Source: Bariatricus massiliensis (lineage in GTDB: Bacteria > Bacillota > Clostridia > Lachnospirales > Lachnospiraceae). Taken from it: DNA of 64,000 nucleotides. Positions 51,640 to 59,700 of the stretch are shown here, one piece after another. The DNA is taken from positions 664,416 through 728,415 of the forward strand of contig NZ_LT574836.1 in assembly GCF_900086725.1 (NCBI RefSeq). The letters are read 5' to 3'. The stretch's first letter is position 1. Each line of letters begins with the position of its first letter. Position numbers and translations under genes: made by a program. The notes under the pieces were generated by a model that saw only the letters and a program-made list of their open reading frames with translations, made no database searches and was not told the DNA's origin.

Positions 51640-52212
51640 ATGAAAATACACAAGGGAGAAGCGGGGTATATCCGCGTACAAAAGAAGAAACTTGCTATCC
51701 AGACAGTACTTTCTTTTGCACTGGTGGCAGCACTTGTAATAACCGGCTATCTGTTGAATCACACAAAATTGAATCTGCTCACTCTGGTGGCTATTTTAGG
51801 GTGTCTGCCTGCCTGCAGGACTTTGGTGAATCTTATTATGATGCTGGGACACCGCTCCATCAATGAGGCCACAGAGATCGAGATATCCGGGTGTACAGAT
51901 CAGCTTACACCGGCCTATGATTTGATTATAACGAGCGAACGGAAAGCTATGCCCATAGATGCAGTCGTGATTTCCCGGAACACGGTCTGCGGATACACAA
52001 AGAATGCAAAAGTAGATACTGCTTATGCGGCAAGGCATATCAAATCGATATTGAGGCAGAATAAATTTGATAAGGTGACGGTGAAAATATTTCATGATTA
52101 TGTCGCGTTTTTAAGCCGTGCGGAGGGAATGAACAATATCGCTGCGGTAGAGAAATCCGACAAAAAAACCGAAGAGGAAATCCGCGAGATTATACTGGAT
52201 ATTTCTTTGTAG
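51640..52212 (+). CDS. Membrane protein of unknown function
   Basis: 190 residues: charged N-terminus, two hydrophobic helices (~20-38 and ~45-65), then a cytosolic alpha/beta domain with a conserved-looking KVDTAYAARHIKSILRQNKF. I do not recognise it. GAGGAAG precedes the ATG. It is 29 bases after the SDR gene and is followed by the tandem repeats C and D. Confidence 0.55.
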   Translation: MKIHKGEAGYIRVQKKKLAIQTVLSFALVAALVITGYLLNHTKLNLLTLVAILGCLPACRTLVNLIMMLGHRSINEATEIEISGCTDQLTPAYDLIITSERKAMPIDAVVISRNTVCGYTKNAKVDTAYAARHIKSILRQNKFDKVTVKIFHDYVAFLSRAEGMNNIAAVEKSDKKTEEEIREIILDISL

Positions 52213-52221
52213 GGTAGAGTA

Positions 52222-52278
52222 TGGTATAATGATTGCACATACGTGCAATGAAAGGCAATTGCATTGCCTTTATGCCGC
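52222..52278 (+). repeat. Promoter-linked dyad repeat, copy C (upstream tandem copy)
   Basis: TGG-TATAAT (52222-52230), then TTGCAC-ATAC-GTGCAA (52232-52247) and AAAGGCAAT-TGC-ATTGCCTTT (52251-52271), ending in ATGCCGC. Almost identical to copy D 134 bases downstream, differing at two or three bases. It is followed by ATGCCGC-TTGA-GCGGCAT (52272-52289), which may fold as a separate hairpin. It lies just after the stop of the 51640 gene. Confidence 0.7.
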
Positions 52279-52355
52279 TTGAGCGGCATATTATACCGGC
52301 AAGCCACCACTTGAAAAGTAAATGGCGCGAAGCGCCGCTTCCTTTTCTGCGTTTG

Positions 52356-52412
52356 TGGTATAATGATTGCATATATGTGCAATGAAAGGCAATTGCATTG
52401 CCTTTATGCCGC
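52356..52412 (+). repeat. Promoter-linked dyad repeat, copy D (before RluA-type gene)
   Basis: Extended -10 TGG-TATAAT (52356-52364) followed by TTGCAT-ATAT-GTGCAA and AAAGGCAAT-TGC-ATTGCCTTT (52385-52405), then ATGCCGC. The RluA-type ATG is 27 bases after the repeat. As in copies A-C, the predicted transcript starts within or right before the dyad. Confidence 0.7.
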
Positions 52413-52438
52413 AATTAATAGTTGAATGAGGAGCTGCA

Positions 52439-53461
52439 ATGCAGAAGATTATCGTGACTCAGAATGAGGCCGGACAGAGGCTGGACAAGCTGTTGGCAAA
52501 ACATCTTAAGCTTGCCCCTAAAAGTTTTTTTTATAAGATGCTTCGCAAGAAGAATATTAAGCTTAACGGCAGAAAAGCTGAGGGCAGTGAAAAACTCAAT
52601 ATTGGGGATGAGATCGTCCTTTATTTATCGGATGATACCATTGAAAAGTTTTCTGACAGAGGCGGGAAATTGGACTGGAAGCGGGCGTCGTCTGCAAAGG
52701 CTGATTTAGATATCGTCTATGAGGATGAACATATCCTGCTTCTGAATAAGCCCGCGGGCATGCTGTCACAGAAAGCGAAGCCGCAGGATTTGTCGTTGAA
52801 TGAGTATATGACGGCTTATCTTTTACAGAGCGGCGCCCTGACAGAAGAAGAATTGACCCACTTTCATCCTTCTATATGCAACCGTCTGGACCGCAATACA
52901 AGCGGGCTGGTAGCTGCCGGCAAGACATTGCCTGCGCTGCAGGAGTTGAGTGAGATGTTTCGGGAGCGCACCATGGGAAAGTATTATTTGACTGTGGTGA
53001 AGGGCAGGGTCGACGCGGAGCAATACATAAAGGGATATCTATGGAAGGACACTGCAACTAACAAAGTGACTGTATGGGAGACAGAGCCGAAGGATGACAA
53101 AGGGGAAGCACAGCCTATCGAGACCGGATATCGTCCGCTGGCAGTGGGAGATGGCTGCACCCTCTTAGAAGTTCACCTGATAACGGGACGCACCCATCAG
53201 ATTCGGGCGCATTTGGCTTCCGTGGGGCATCCAGTGGCAGGAGACAAGAAGTACGGGAATTCCCGCTTCAACGAGGAATATCGGAAAAAATACGGAATAC
53301 AAGAGCAGGTACTGCACGCGTGGAGAATAGAATTCCCGGAATGTGGAAACGCCTTGAAAGGGCTGTCCAAGCGAACAGCTTTTGCACCTATTCCGGAAAA
53401 ATTCCATAGAATCTGTGAAGGAGAGCATCTGGCATGGGAACATGGAACAGCAGAGGATTAA
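52439..53461 (+). CDS. RluA family pseudouridine synthase
   Basis: 340 residues: S4-like N-terminal part (LDKLLAKHLKLAPKSFFYKM), catalytic domain with LLLNKPAGMLSQ and CNRLDRNTSGLVAAGKTL holding the active-site Asp (usual form HRLDxxTSG, here with Asn before Arg), and ITGRTHQIRAHLASVGHPVAG. Likely modifies 23S rRNA (RluC/D-type) but the site is unknown. Its end overlaps recU by 28 bases. Its leader contains repeats C and D. Confidence 0.94.
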   Translation: MQKIIVTQNEAGQRLDKLLAKHLKLAPKSFFYKMLRKKNIKLNGRKAEGSEKLNIGDEIVLYLSDDTIEKFSDRGGKLDWKRASSAKADLDIVYEDEHILLLNKPAGMLSQKAKPQDLSLNEYMTAYLLQSGALTEEELTHFHPSICNRLDRNTSGLVAAGKTLPALQELSEMFRERTMGKYYLTVVKGRVDAEQYIKGYLWKDTATNKVTVWETEPKDDKGEAQPIETGYRPLAVGDGCTLLEVHLITGRTHQIRAHLASVGHPVAGDKKYGNSRFNEEYRKKYGIQEQVLHAWRIEFPECGNALKGLSKRTAFAPIPEKFHRICEGEHLAWEHGTAED

Positions 53462-53973
53462 GGGGCTCAACGCTTGAGGATTTTATCAACCGCACGAATG
53501 AGCGGTATTTGGAACAGGGACTGGCGTTGATACAGAAGATACCGACTCCGATAACGCCTGTCCGCATGGATAAGGAGAACCGGCAGATTACACTGGCATA
53601 TTTTGACCAGCGCAGTACGGTGGATTATATTGGCGCAGTACAGGGAATCCCCGTATGTTTTGACGCAAAGGAATGTAATGCAGACACGTTCCCGCTGCAG
53701 AATATCCACGAACATCAGATGACATTTATGAAACATTTTGAGGAACAGGAGGGCATTGCCTTTCTCATCATATACTACAGCGCTAGAAATGAATTATATT
53801 ATATGCGGTTCGAGGAGATCCGCTCATATTGGGAGCGGGGACAAAACGGAGGGAGAAAAAGTGTGCGGTTCGAGGAACTTGACCCCTCATTTTTTATGCA
53901 GCTGAAAGGTGGTATATATGTCCCCTATCTGGATATGCTGCAGAAAGACTTGACCATGCGCGATGAGCAGTAA
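53434..53973 (+). CDS. recU: Holliday junction resolvase RecU
   Basis: Gram-positive four-way junction endonuclease used in recombinational repair. 179 residues. Family pattern: TLEDFINRTNERYLEQGLALIQKIPTP, RSTVDYIGAVQGIPVCFDAKEC (catalytic Asp and Glu with Lys), and NIHEHQMTFMKHF. It begins inside the RluA-type gene (28-base overlap). In Bacillus recU adjoins ponA; here it does not. A strong promoter for the his operon follows immediately. Confidence 0.9.
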   Translation: MGTWNSRGLRGSTLEDFINRTNERYLEQGLALIQKIPTPITPVRMDKENRQITLAYFDQRSTVDYIGAVQGIPVCFDAKECNADTFPLQNIHEHQMTFMKHFEEQEGIAFLIIYYSARNELYYMRFEEIRSYWERGQNGGRKSVRFEELDPSFFMQLKGGIYVPYLDMLQKDLTMRDEQ

Positions 53974-53982
53974 GGATTATAC

Positions 53983-54011
53983 TTGACAAGTCTCAATAAA
54001 GTTCGTATAAT
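53983..54011 (+). promoter_or_regulatory. Consensus promoter of the his operon
   Basis: Perfect TTGACA (53983-53988), 17 bases, perfect TATAAT (54006-54011). The ~85-base leader has no T-box motif and no run of His codons, so attenuation by histidine is not evident. Confidence 0.9.
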
Positions 54012-54102
54012 ACTACAAGACTAATTTTAACATGGTAGCACACTAAAGCGGAGAGAATACAAAAGAAGGCTAAATCAGACAAAGAAGAGGAGTTATCATT
54101 AT

Positions 54103-55350
54103 ATGAAGCAGTTATTACATACACCAGAGGGAGTCAGGGATATCTATAATGAAGAATGCGCTAAGAAGCTGGCGCTACAGAATCGTCTTCACAAGATGCT
54201 GCATTTATACGGATACCACGATATCCAGACACCTATGTTTGAATTTTTTGATGTATTCCGCAAAGAAATAGGAACGATTCCTTCCAAAGAACTATATAAA
54301 TTTTTTGACAGGGAGGGTGAAACTCTTGCGCTGCGTCCGGACATGACTCCGCAGATTGCAAGGGCAGCCGCCACATTGTTTCAAGAAGAGGAGCTTCCTG
54401 TAAGACTATGTTATATGGGCAGCACATTTATCAATCACTCCAGCTATCAGGGACGTCTCAAGGAGAATACCCAGATGGGAGCGGAGTTCATTGGCATCGA
54501 CTCTGTGGAAGCCGATGCAGAGATGCTTTCTCTCGTTGTAGACTGCCTGAAAAAAGCGGGATTAGAGGAATTTCAAATCAATGTCGGCAACGTGGACTTT
54601 TTCCAGAGCATGATAGAGGATGCGCAGGTAGAGGAAGACACAGAAATCCGCCTGCGGGAGTTGGTTAACAACCGTAATTATTTCGGGGTGGAGGAGCTTT
54701 TGGAAGAGGCAGAAGTAAAGCGCAGCGCCCGAGAGTCTTTTTCGGCCTTGTCTGAACTGGTGGGTGGACCAGAGATATTGGAAAATGCGAAACGTATCGC
54801 GCCTAACGCCAAGGCACTGAAGGCGGTAAAGCGTCTGGAGCAGATATACGAGGTATTGAAAGCTTATAAAGTAGAGAGCTATGTATCCTTTGATTTGAGC
54901 ATGAGCGGCCTTTACGGTTACTATACCGGCATTATTTTCAGGGGTTATACGTTTGGAAGCGGAGATGCCATCGTGAAAGGCGGACGGTATGACCATCTGA
55001 TCGAGAAGTTCGGAAAGGAAGCAGCTTCCATTGGATTTGCCATTGTGGTCGATGATTTGATGAGCGCGCTGGAACGCCAAAAGATACAGCTTCCGCACCA
55101 CCGGAAAAACACCTTGATTATTTATGACGACGGCCGTGAGAAAGAGGCGATTCTTCTGGCTCAGGAATTCAGGAGCAAAGATAAGAATACAGAGATACTT
55201 AAGAAGAGCAAAGAGCGCTCTGTTGAATACTATTCGGAATACGGCAGGCGTAATCAGGCTAACAGTATGCTCTATTTACAGGATTCCAGCCAGATACGGA
55301 TGGTCAACTTAGTAACAGGAGAACAAAAAATAGTAAAAAGTAGGGATTAA
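54103..55350 (+). CDS. hisZ: ATP phosphoribosyltransferase regulatory subunit HisZ
   Basis: 415-residue class II aminoacyl-tRNA synthetase-like protein needed with the short HisG to form the first enzyme of histidine synthesis. Residues ~5-130 contain GVRDIYNEECAKKLALQNRL, LRPDMTPQIARAAA and FINHSSYQGRLKENTQMGAE. As expected for HisZ it lacks the HisRS anticodon domain signature. The presence of HisZ is explained by the short HisG just downstream. GAGGAG precedes the ATG. First gene of the operon. Confidence 0.95.
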   Translation: MKQLLHTPEGVRDIYNEECAKKLALQNRLHKMLHLYGYHDIQTPMFEFFDVFRKEIGTIPSKELYKFFDREGETLALRPDMTPQIARAAATLFQEEELPVRLCYMGSTFINHSSYQGRLKENTQMGAEFIGIDSVEADAEMLSLVVDCLKKAGLEEFQINVGNVDFFQSMIEDAQVEEDTEIRLRELVNNRNYFGVEELLEEAEVKRSARESFSALSELVGGPEILENAKRIAPNAKALKAVKRLEQIYEVLKAYKVESYVSFDLSMSGLYGYYTGIIFRGYTFGSGDAIVKGGRYDHLIEKFGKEAASIGFAIVVDDLMSALERQKIQLPHHRKNTLIIYDDGREKEAILLAQEFRSKDKNTEILKKSKERSVEYYSEYGRRNQANSMLYLQDSSQIRMVNLVTGEQKIVKSRD

Positions 55351-55353
55351 ACA

Positions 55354-56010
55354 ATGAGTGACATGAGATATTTAACCTTTGCCCTCGGTAAGGGAAGACT
55401 TGCGAAACAGACGTTGGAATTATTAGAGCAGCTTGGCATCACTTGTGAGGAAATGAAAGACAAAAATTCCAGAAAGCTTATATTTGTGAATGAAGAACTG
55501 AAGCTTAGATTTTTTCTTGCCAAAGGACCGGATGTACCTACTTATGTAGAATACGGCGCCGCCGATATCGGCGTGGTAGGTAAAGACACGATACTGGAAG
55601 AGGGCCGCAAGGTTCATGAAGTCTTAGATCTTGGGTTCGGAAAATGCAAAATGTGCGTCTGCGGGCCGGCAGAGGCGAAGAAATATCTCGAGCACCGGGA
55701 ATTAATCCGGGTGGCGACGAAATATCCTGCCATAGCAAAAGACTATTTTTATAATACAAGACACCAGACGGTGGAAATCATTAAATTAAACGGTTCTATA
55801 GAGCTGGCTCCAATAGTGGGGCTTTCCGAAGTCATCGTCGATATTGTGGAGACCGGCTCCACTTTGAAGGAGAACGGGTTGGAAGTTCTTGAGGAAGTCT
55901 GCCCTCTCTCTGCGAGAGTAATCGTGAATCCGGTCAGTATGAGGCTGGAGAGTGAACGTATCAAGGAACTTTTGATTAATCTGAGAACACTTTTGAAAGG
56001 GGAGGCATAG
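55354..56010 (+). CDS. hisG: ATP phosphoribosyltransferase, short form HisG
   Basis: First step of histidine synthesis: ATP + PRPP to PR-ATP. 218 residues, the short form lacking the C-terminal regulatory domain, hence dependent on HisZ. Motifs: FALGKGRLAKQTLELLEQ, GAADIGVVGKDTIL and the PRPP loop IVETGSTLKENGLEVL. Three bases after hisZ. Confidence 0.98.
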   Translation: MSDMRYLTFALGKGRLAKQTLELLEQLGITCEEMKDKNSRKLIFVNEELKLRFFLAKGPDVPTYVEYGAADIGVVGKDTILEEGRKVHEVLDLGFGKCKMCVCGPAEAKKYLEHRELIRVATKYPAIAKDYFYNTRHQTVEIIKLNGSIELAPIVGLSEVIVDIVETGSTLKENGLEVLEEVCPLSARVIVNPVSMRLESERIKELLINLRTLLKGEA

Positions 56011-56012
56011 CG

Positions 56013-57314
56013 TTGAGAATACAAAAGCTTACGAAAGAGACAAAACAGAATCTGCTGGAAGATTTGTTGAAAAGAAGCCCCAACAGTTACGGAGAATATG
56101 AGGCCAGTGTGCAGGCTATTTTAGACAAAGTGAAAGAAGAGAAAGACCGGGCAGTTTTTGCTTTCACTAAACAGTTCGATCAAGCTGATATCGATGCAAC
56201 CAATATCCTTGTGAGCGAGGAAGAGATTGAGGAGGCATATGGAAAGGTAGACGCGTCACTTTTAGAAGTTGTGCGCAGGGCGCTTCAAAATATCAAGGAT
56301 TATCATGCCAAGCAAAAGATTAACAGTTGGTTCGACAGCCGGCCTGACGGCACTATTTTAGGACAGAAAGTGACACCTCTCCAGAGAGTGGGCGTATATG
56401 TGCCGGGGGGAAAGGCAGCCTATCCCTCCTCTGTATTGATGAATGTGATGCCGGCGAAGGTGGCCGGTGTGGATGAGATTATTATGACCACTCCTCCCGG
56501 AAAAGACGGTAAGGTGAATCCTACTACCTTAGTGGCTGCCAAAGAGGCAGGCGTGGATAAAGTGTATAAGGCAGGCGGGGCGCAGGCAATCGCCGCCCTT
56601 GCGTACGGGACAGAAAGCATTCCAAAGGTAGATAAGATCGTGGGACCAGGCAATATCTATGTGGCGCTGGCAAAAAAAGCAGTATATGGGCATGTGAGCA
56701 TTGACTCCATCGCGGGCCCCAGTGAGATTTTGGTGCTGGCGGACGAGACTGCAAATCCACGTTTCGTGGCGGCGGACCTTCTTTCACAGGCCGAGCATGA
56801 TGAACTGGCTTCCGCTATTTTGGTTACGACCAGCGAAAAGCTTGCGCAGGAGGTATCTCTGGAAGTGGACAACTTTTTAAAGGAGCTTTCCAGAGCAGAG
56901 ATTATCGAAAAGTCTTTAGATAATTATGGGTATATACTGGTTGCCGAGACGATGGAGGATGCCATAGACGCGGCCAACGAGATTGCCTCGGAGCATCTGG
57001 AGATACAGACGGCGGCTCCCTTTGAGGTGATGACAAAAATCCGCAATGCAGGTGCGATTTTTATCGGCGAGTATGCAAGTGAGCCTCTGGGAGACTATTT
57101 TGCAGGGCCGAACCATATTCTTCCGACTAACGGGACGGCAAAATTCTTTTCCCCACTGTCGGTGGACGATTTTATTAAGAAATCCAGCATTATTTCTTAT
57201 TCGAAAGAGGCACTTTTTAAGGTACATAATGATATTGAGACATTTGCAAAGGCAGAGCGGCTGACTGCACATGCCAATTCTGTACATGTCCGTTTTGAGA
57301 ACGAGGAGGCCTGA
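56013..57314 (+). CDS. hisD: Histidinol dehydrogenase
   Basis: Oxidises histidinol to histidine in two NAD-dependent steps, zinc enzyme. 433 residues. Visible: VGVYVPGGKAAYPSSVLMN, KVYKAGGAQAIAALAYGTES, IDSIAGPSEILVLADE, SQAEHDELASAILVT and IASEHLEIQT with zinc ligands. Start is TTG at 56013, set by GGGGAGG at 55999-56005. Two bases after hisG. Confidence 0.98.
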   Translation: MRIQKLTKETKQNLLEDLLKRSPNSYGEYEASVQAILDKVKEEKDRAVFAFTKQFDQADIDATNILVSEEEIEEAYGKVDASLLEVVRRALQNIKDYHAKQKINSWFDSRPDGTILGQKVTPLQRVGVYVPGGKAAYPSSVLMNVMPAKVAGVDEIIMTTPPGKDGKVNPTTLVAAKEAGVDKVYKAGGAQAIAALAYGTESIPKVDKIVGPGNIYVALAKKAVYGHVSIDSIAGPSEILVLADETANPRFVAADLLSQAEHDELASAILVTTSEKLAQEVSLEVDNFLKELSRAEIIEKSLDNYGYILVAETMEDAIDAANEIASEHLEIQTAAPFEVMTKIRNAGAIFIGEYASEPLGDYFAGPNHILPTNGTAKFFSPLSVDDFIKKSSIISYSKEALFKVHNDIETFAKAERLTAHANSVHVRFENEEA

Positions 57315-57316
57315 TT

Positions 57317-57919
57317 ATGGAGCGTCGAGACAGAATTTCAGAGCGCAGCAGAGTCACAAGTGAGACAAAGATTAATTTGACTTTCAATGTAGACGGGACA
57401 GGCTCTTCACAGCTTCACAGTGGTATTCCCTTTTTTGACCATATGCTCAGCGGTTTCGCGAAGCACGGCATCTTTGACATGACTTTGAATGTGGAGGGCG
57501 ATTTGGAAGTCGACTGCCACCATACAATAGAGGATACCGGAATTGTACTTGGAGAAGCGATCAAAGAGGCTGTAGGGGATAAGCGGGGCATCAAGCGTTA
57601 TGGGCACTTTATACTTCCCATGGACGAGACATTGGTTCTCTGTGCCATTGATTTGAGCGGCAGGCCTTATTTGAGTTTTGAAGCTCCGTTTACAGTGGAC
57701 ACGCTGGGCAGTATGGATACCGAGATGGTCCGGGAGTTCTTTTACACTGTATCTTACAGTGCAGGTATGAATCTCCACCTAAAGGTACTGACTCCGGGGA
57801 ATAACCATCACATGGCAGAAGCGCTTTTTAAGGCCTTTGGAAAGGCACTTGATATGGCTTCATCCAAAGAGACACGTGCGCTTAAGGATGAAGTAATGTC
57901 TACAAAAGGAAGTCTGTAA
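57317..57919 (+). CDS. hisB: Imidazoleglycerol-phosphate dehydratase
   Basis: Dehydrates IGP to imidazole acetol phosphate. 200 residues, monofunctional type. Metal motif CHHTIEDTGIVLGEA and the second half ending in NNHHMAEALFKAFGKAL, with the FFDHMLSGFAKHG segment. Two bases after hisD. Note that the preceding step (HisF/HisH) and HisA have no gene in this window. Confidence 0.98.
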   Translation: MERRDRISERSRVTSETKINLTFNVDGTGSSQLHSGIPFFDHMLSGFAKHGIFDMTLNVEGDLEVDCHHTIEDTGIVLGEAIKEAVGDKRGIKRYGHFILPMDETLVLCAIDLSGRPYLSFEAPFTVDTLGSMDTEMVREFFYTVSYSAGMNLHLKVLTPGNNHHMAEALFKAFGKALDMASSKETRALKDEVMSTKGSL

Positions 57920-57930
57920 AGGAGTACAAG

Positions 57931-59214
57931 ATGAGTTATAAAAGATTGATTCCCTGTATATTTATATACAAGGGAAAGGCGGTAAAATGGTTTGATAATA
58001 TGGAAGTGCTGTCCGACAATGTGGTTGCGCTGGCGAAAGAATACAGTGACCATGGAGCGGATGAGCTTTTGGTTTTTGATTTGTCCAATACGGATCAGGA
58101 GCATGATGAATCAATCGATCTGATGAAAAAAATTAACCGTGTCATCCGTATTCCTATGGTGGCCGGAGGTAATATCAAGCGGCAGGAGGATGTCAAAAAG
58201 ATTCTCTATACGGGCGCAAAGCGGGCGATGCTGAATTTCTCAAAGCCTGACGCACACGCACTGATAGAAGACGCGGCAAAAAGGTTTGGAAAAGAAAAGA
58301 TTGCCGTATCGCTGAATGATTTCGACGCCCTGTTCAAACAGCAGCATTTGATTCAGAATTACAGTAGTGAGATTGTGTTCATGCACAGGCTTGATTTGGA
58401 TTCTGTCATGAATGTGACGGATATTCCCTGTGTCGTGGTGACGGACACATTGGAAGAACAGGAGCTTTTTAAGATATTGAAATGTCCCGGGGTGAAAGGC
58501 CTATCGGGCAAATATGTGAGCGGCAGAGAGTTGGATTTTAATGTCTACAAAGAAGAATGTGCCAAGGAAGGAATCAAGATGACATCTTTCGAAAGCATCA
58601 TGGAATTCTCCGAATTCAAACTGAATTCGGATGGTTTGCTGCCGGTCATTGTCCAGCATTATAAAACGGCGGAGGTGCTGATGCTGGCATACATGAATCA
58701 AGAGGCCTTTGACACTACCGTCAAAACAGGGAAGATGACTTATTTCAGCAGGAGCAGACAAAGCCTCTGGGTGAAGGGAGAGACGTCCGGACATTTTCAG
58801 TATGTGAAGTCTTTGACTATCGACTGTGATAAAGATACACTGCTGGCAAAGGTCGAGCAAGTAGGAGCAGCCTGCCACACTGGCAATCCGACCTGCTTCT
58901 TTCAGCCGATTGTAGGGAATGACTACGATGAGACCAATCCGCTTCAGGTGTTTGAAAGTGTCTATAGCACAATTATGGATAGAAAATCCAATCCGAAAGA
59001 AGGCTCCTATACAAACTACCTTTTCGACAAAGGGCTTGACAAGATACTTAAAAAGGTAGGAGAGGAAGCTACAGAACTTGTAATAGCTGCAAAGAATCCC
59101 AATCCGGAGGAAATTAAATACGAGCTGTCCGATTTCCTCTATCACGCTATGGTGCTGATGGTAGAAAGAGGAGTAACGTGGGAAGATATTGTTCAGGAAC
59201 TGGCGGAGAGATAG
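57931..59214 (+). CDS. hisIE: HisIE with fused degenerate HisA/HisF-like barrel
   Basis: 427 residues in three parts. 1-~225: a TIM-barrel domain similar to HisF/HisA (RLIPCI at the start, MVAGGNI at 76-82). It lacks both catalytic acids: Phe11 where HisF has Asp11, Asn129 where HisF has Asp130. ~230-330: HisI cyclohydrolase with WVKGETSG (280-287), DCDKDTLL and Cys315. ~340-427: HisE PR-ATP pyrophosphatase with KKVGEEATELVIAAKN. So HisI and HisE should work while the barrel is probably non-catalytic, perhaps binding intermediate or partner. Last his gene; a terminator follows. Confidence 0.9.
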   Translation: MSYKRLIPCIFIYKGKAVKWFDNMEVLSDNVVALAKEYSDHGADELLVFDLSNTDQEHDESIDLMKKINRVIRIPMVAGGNIKRQEDVKKILYTGAKRAMLNFSKPDAHALIEDAAKRFGKEKIAVSLNDFDALFKQQHLIQNYSSEIVFMHRLDLDSVMNVTDIPCVVVTDTLEEQELFKILKCPGVKGLSGKYVSGRELDFNVYKEECAKEGIKMTSFESIMEFSEFKLNSDGLLPVIVQHYKTAEVLMLAYMNQEAFDTTVKTGKMTYFSRSRQSLWVKGETSGHFQYVKSLTIDCDKDTLLAKVEQVGAACHTGNPTCFFQPIVGNDYDETNPLQVFESVYSTIMDRKSNPKEGSYTNYLFDKGLDKILKKVGEEATELVIAAKNPNPEEIKYELSDFLYHAMVLMVERGVTWEDIVQELAER

Positions 59215-59234
59215 AAGAATAATGCAGAGCTTTG

Positions 59235-59268
59235 AGAGCATATACTGTTGTAAGTATATGCTCTTTTT
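59235..59268 (+). terminator. Terminator of the his operon
   Basis: AGAGCATATACT (59235-59246) pairs perfectly with AGTATATGCTCT (59253-59264), 6-base loop, then TTTT. It runs directly into the ribosome site AGGAGGG of the next gene. Confidence 0.9.
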
Positions 59269-59280
59269 AGGAGGGATGAT

Positions 59281-59598
59281 ATGAACGAATCAGAGAAACG
59301 CAGGGAAAAGCTTTTGCGGGATACAAGGAGTCAGTACAGCTCCAGAAGAGGTACGCCTGCTGTTCATCCCAGATACAGGGCGATGTATCAGAACCTATAC
59401 GGATATGGAGAAGAGGACCGGATATCCGGCTCCACGCTGGGAGTGCGCATTTTTATCTGCCTTATCCTTTTTGGAATCTTTGCGGCGGCAGATTACCGGG
59501 ATGAAAAGATATGGAAATTTTCACCGGCACAGATTATCTCAGAGATTGGAAACCAGCCTGATTTTTCTGCTCTTGGTGACGGATTTTTGAGCCGGTGA
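59281..59598 (+). CDS. Small single-pass membrane protein, unknown function
   Basis: 105 residues: an Arg-rich cytosolic N-terminus (about 50 residues), one helix (~55-72, VRIFICLILFGIFAAA), and a short outer tail. Strong AGGAGGG ribosome site seven bases before the ATG, directly after the his terminator, so transcription comes from read-through or a promoter I cannot see. No known family. Confidence 0.55.
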   Translation: MNESEKRREKLLRDTRSQYSSRRGTPAVHPRYRAMYQNLYGYGEEDRISGSTLGVRIFICLILFGIFAAADYRDEKIWKFSPAQIISEIGNQPDFSALGDGFLSR

Positions 59599-59631
59599 CA
59601 GATACTGTCGGATGAGGGCGTTTGAATTTGA

Positions 59632-59660
59632 TTGTCTTTCTTCCTATTTGACGTTATAAT
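59632..59660 (+). promoter_or_regulatory. Promoter of the lipoprotein pair
   Basis: TTGTCT (59632-59637), 17 bases, perfect TATAAT (59655-59660), 40 bases before the ATG at 59701. Confidence 0.65.
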
Positions 59661-59700
59661 GGAGTGAGAATTGAGAATCAAAAGGAGGAGGCATTAGACT

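Noticed and set aside
52272..52345. Hairpins between repeats C and D as a rho-independent terminator
   Set aside because: Stems are present, but no T-tract follows either (ATATTATACC and TTCCTTTT are poor), so I left them as part of the repeat region.
54012..54102. His leader as T-box or attenuator
   Set aside because: No T-box conserved bulge motif, no specifier-type stem, no run of His codons and no terminator in the leader.
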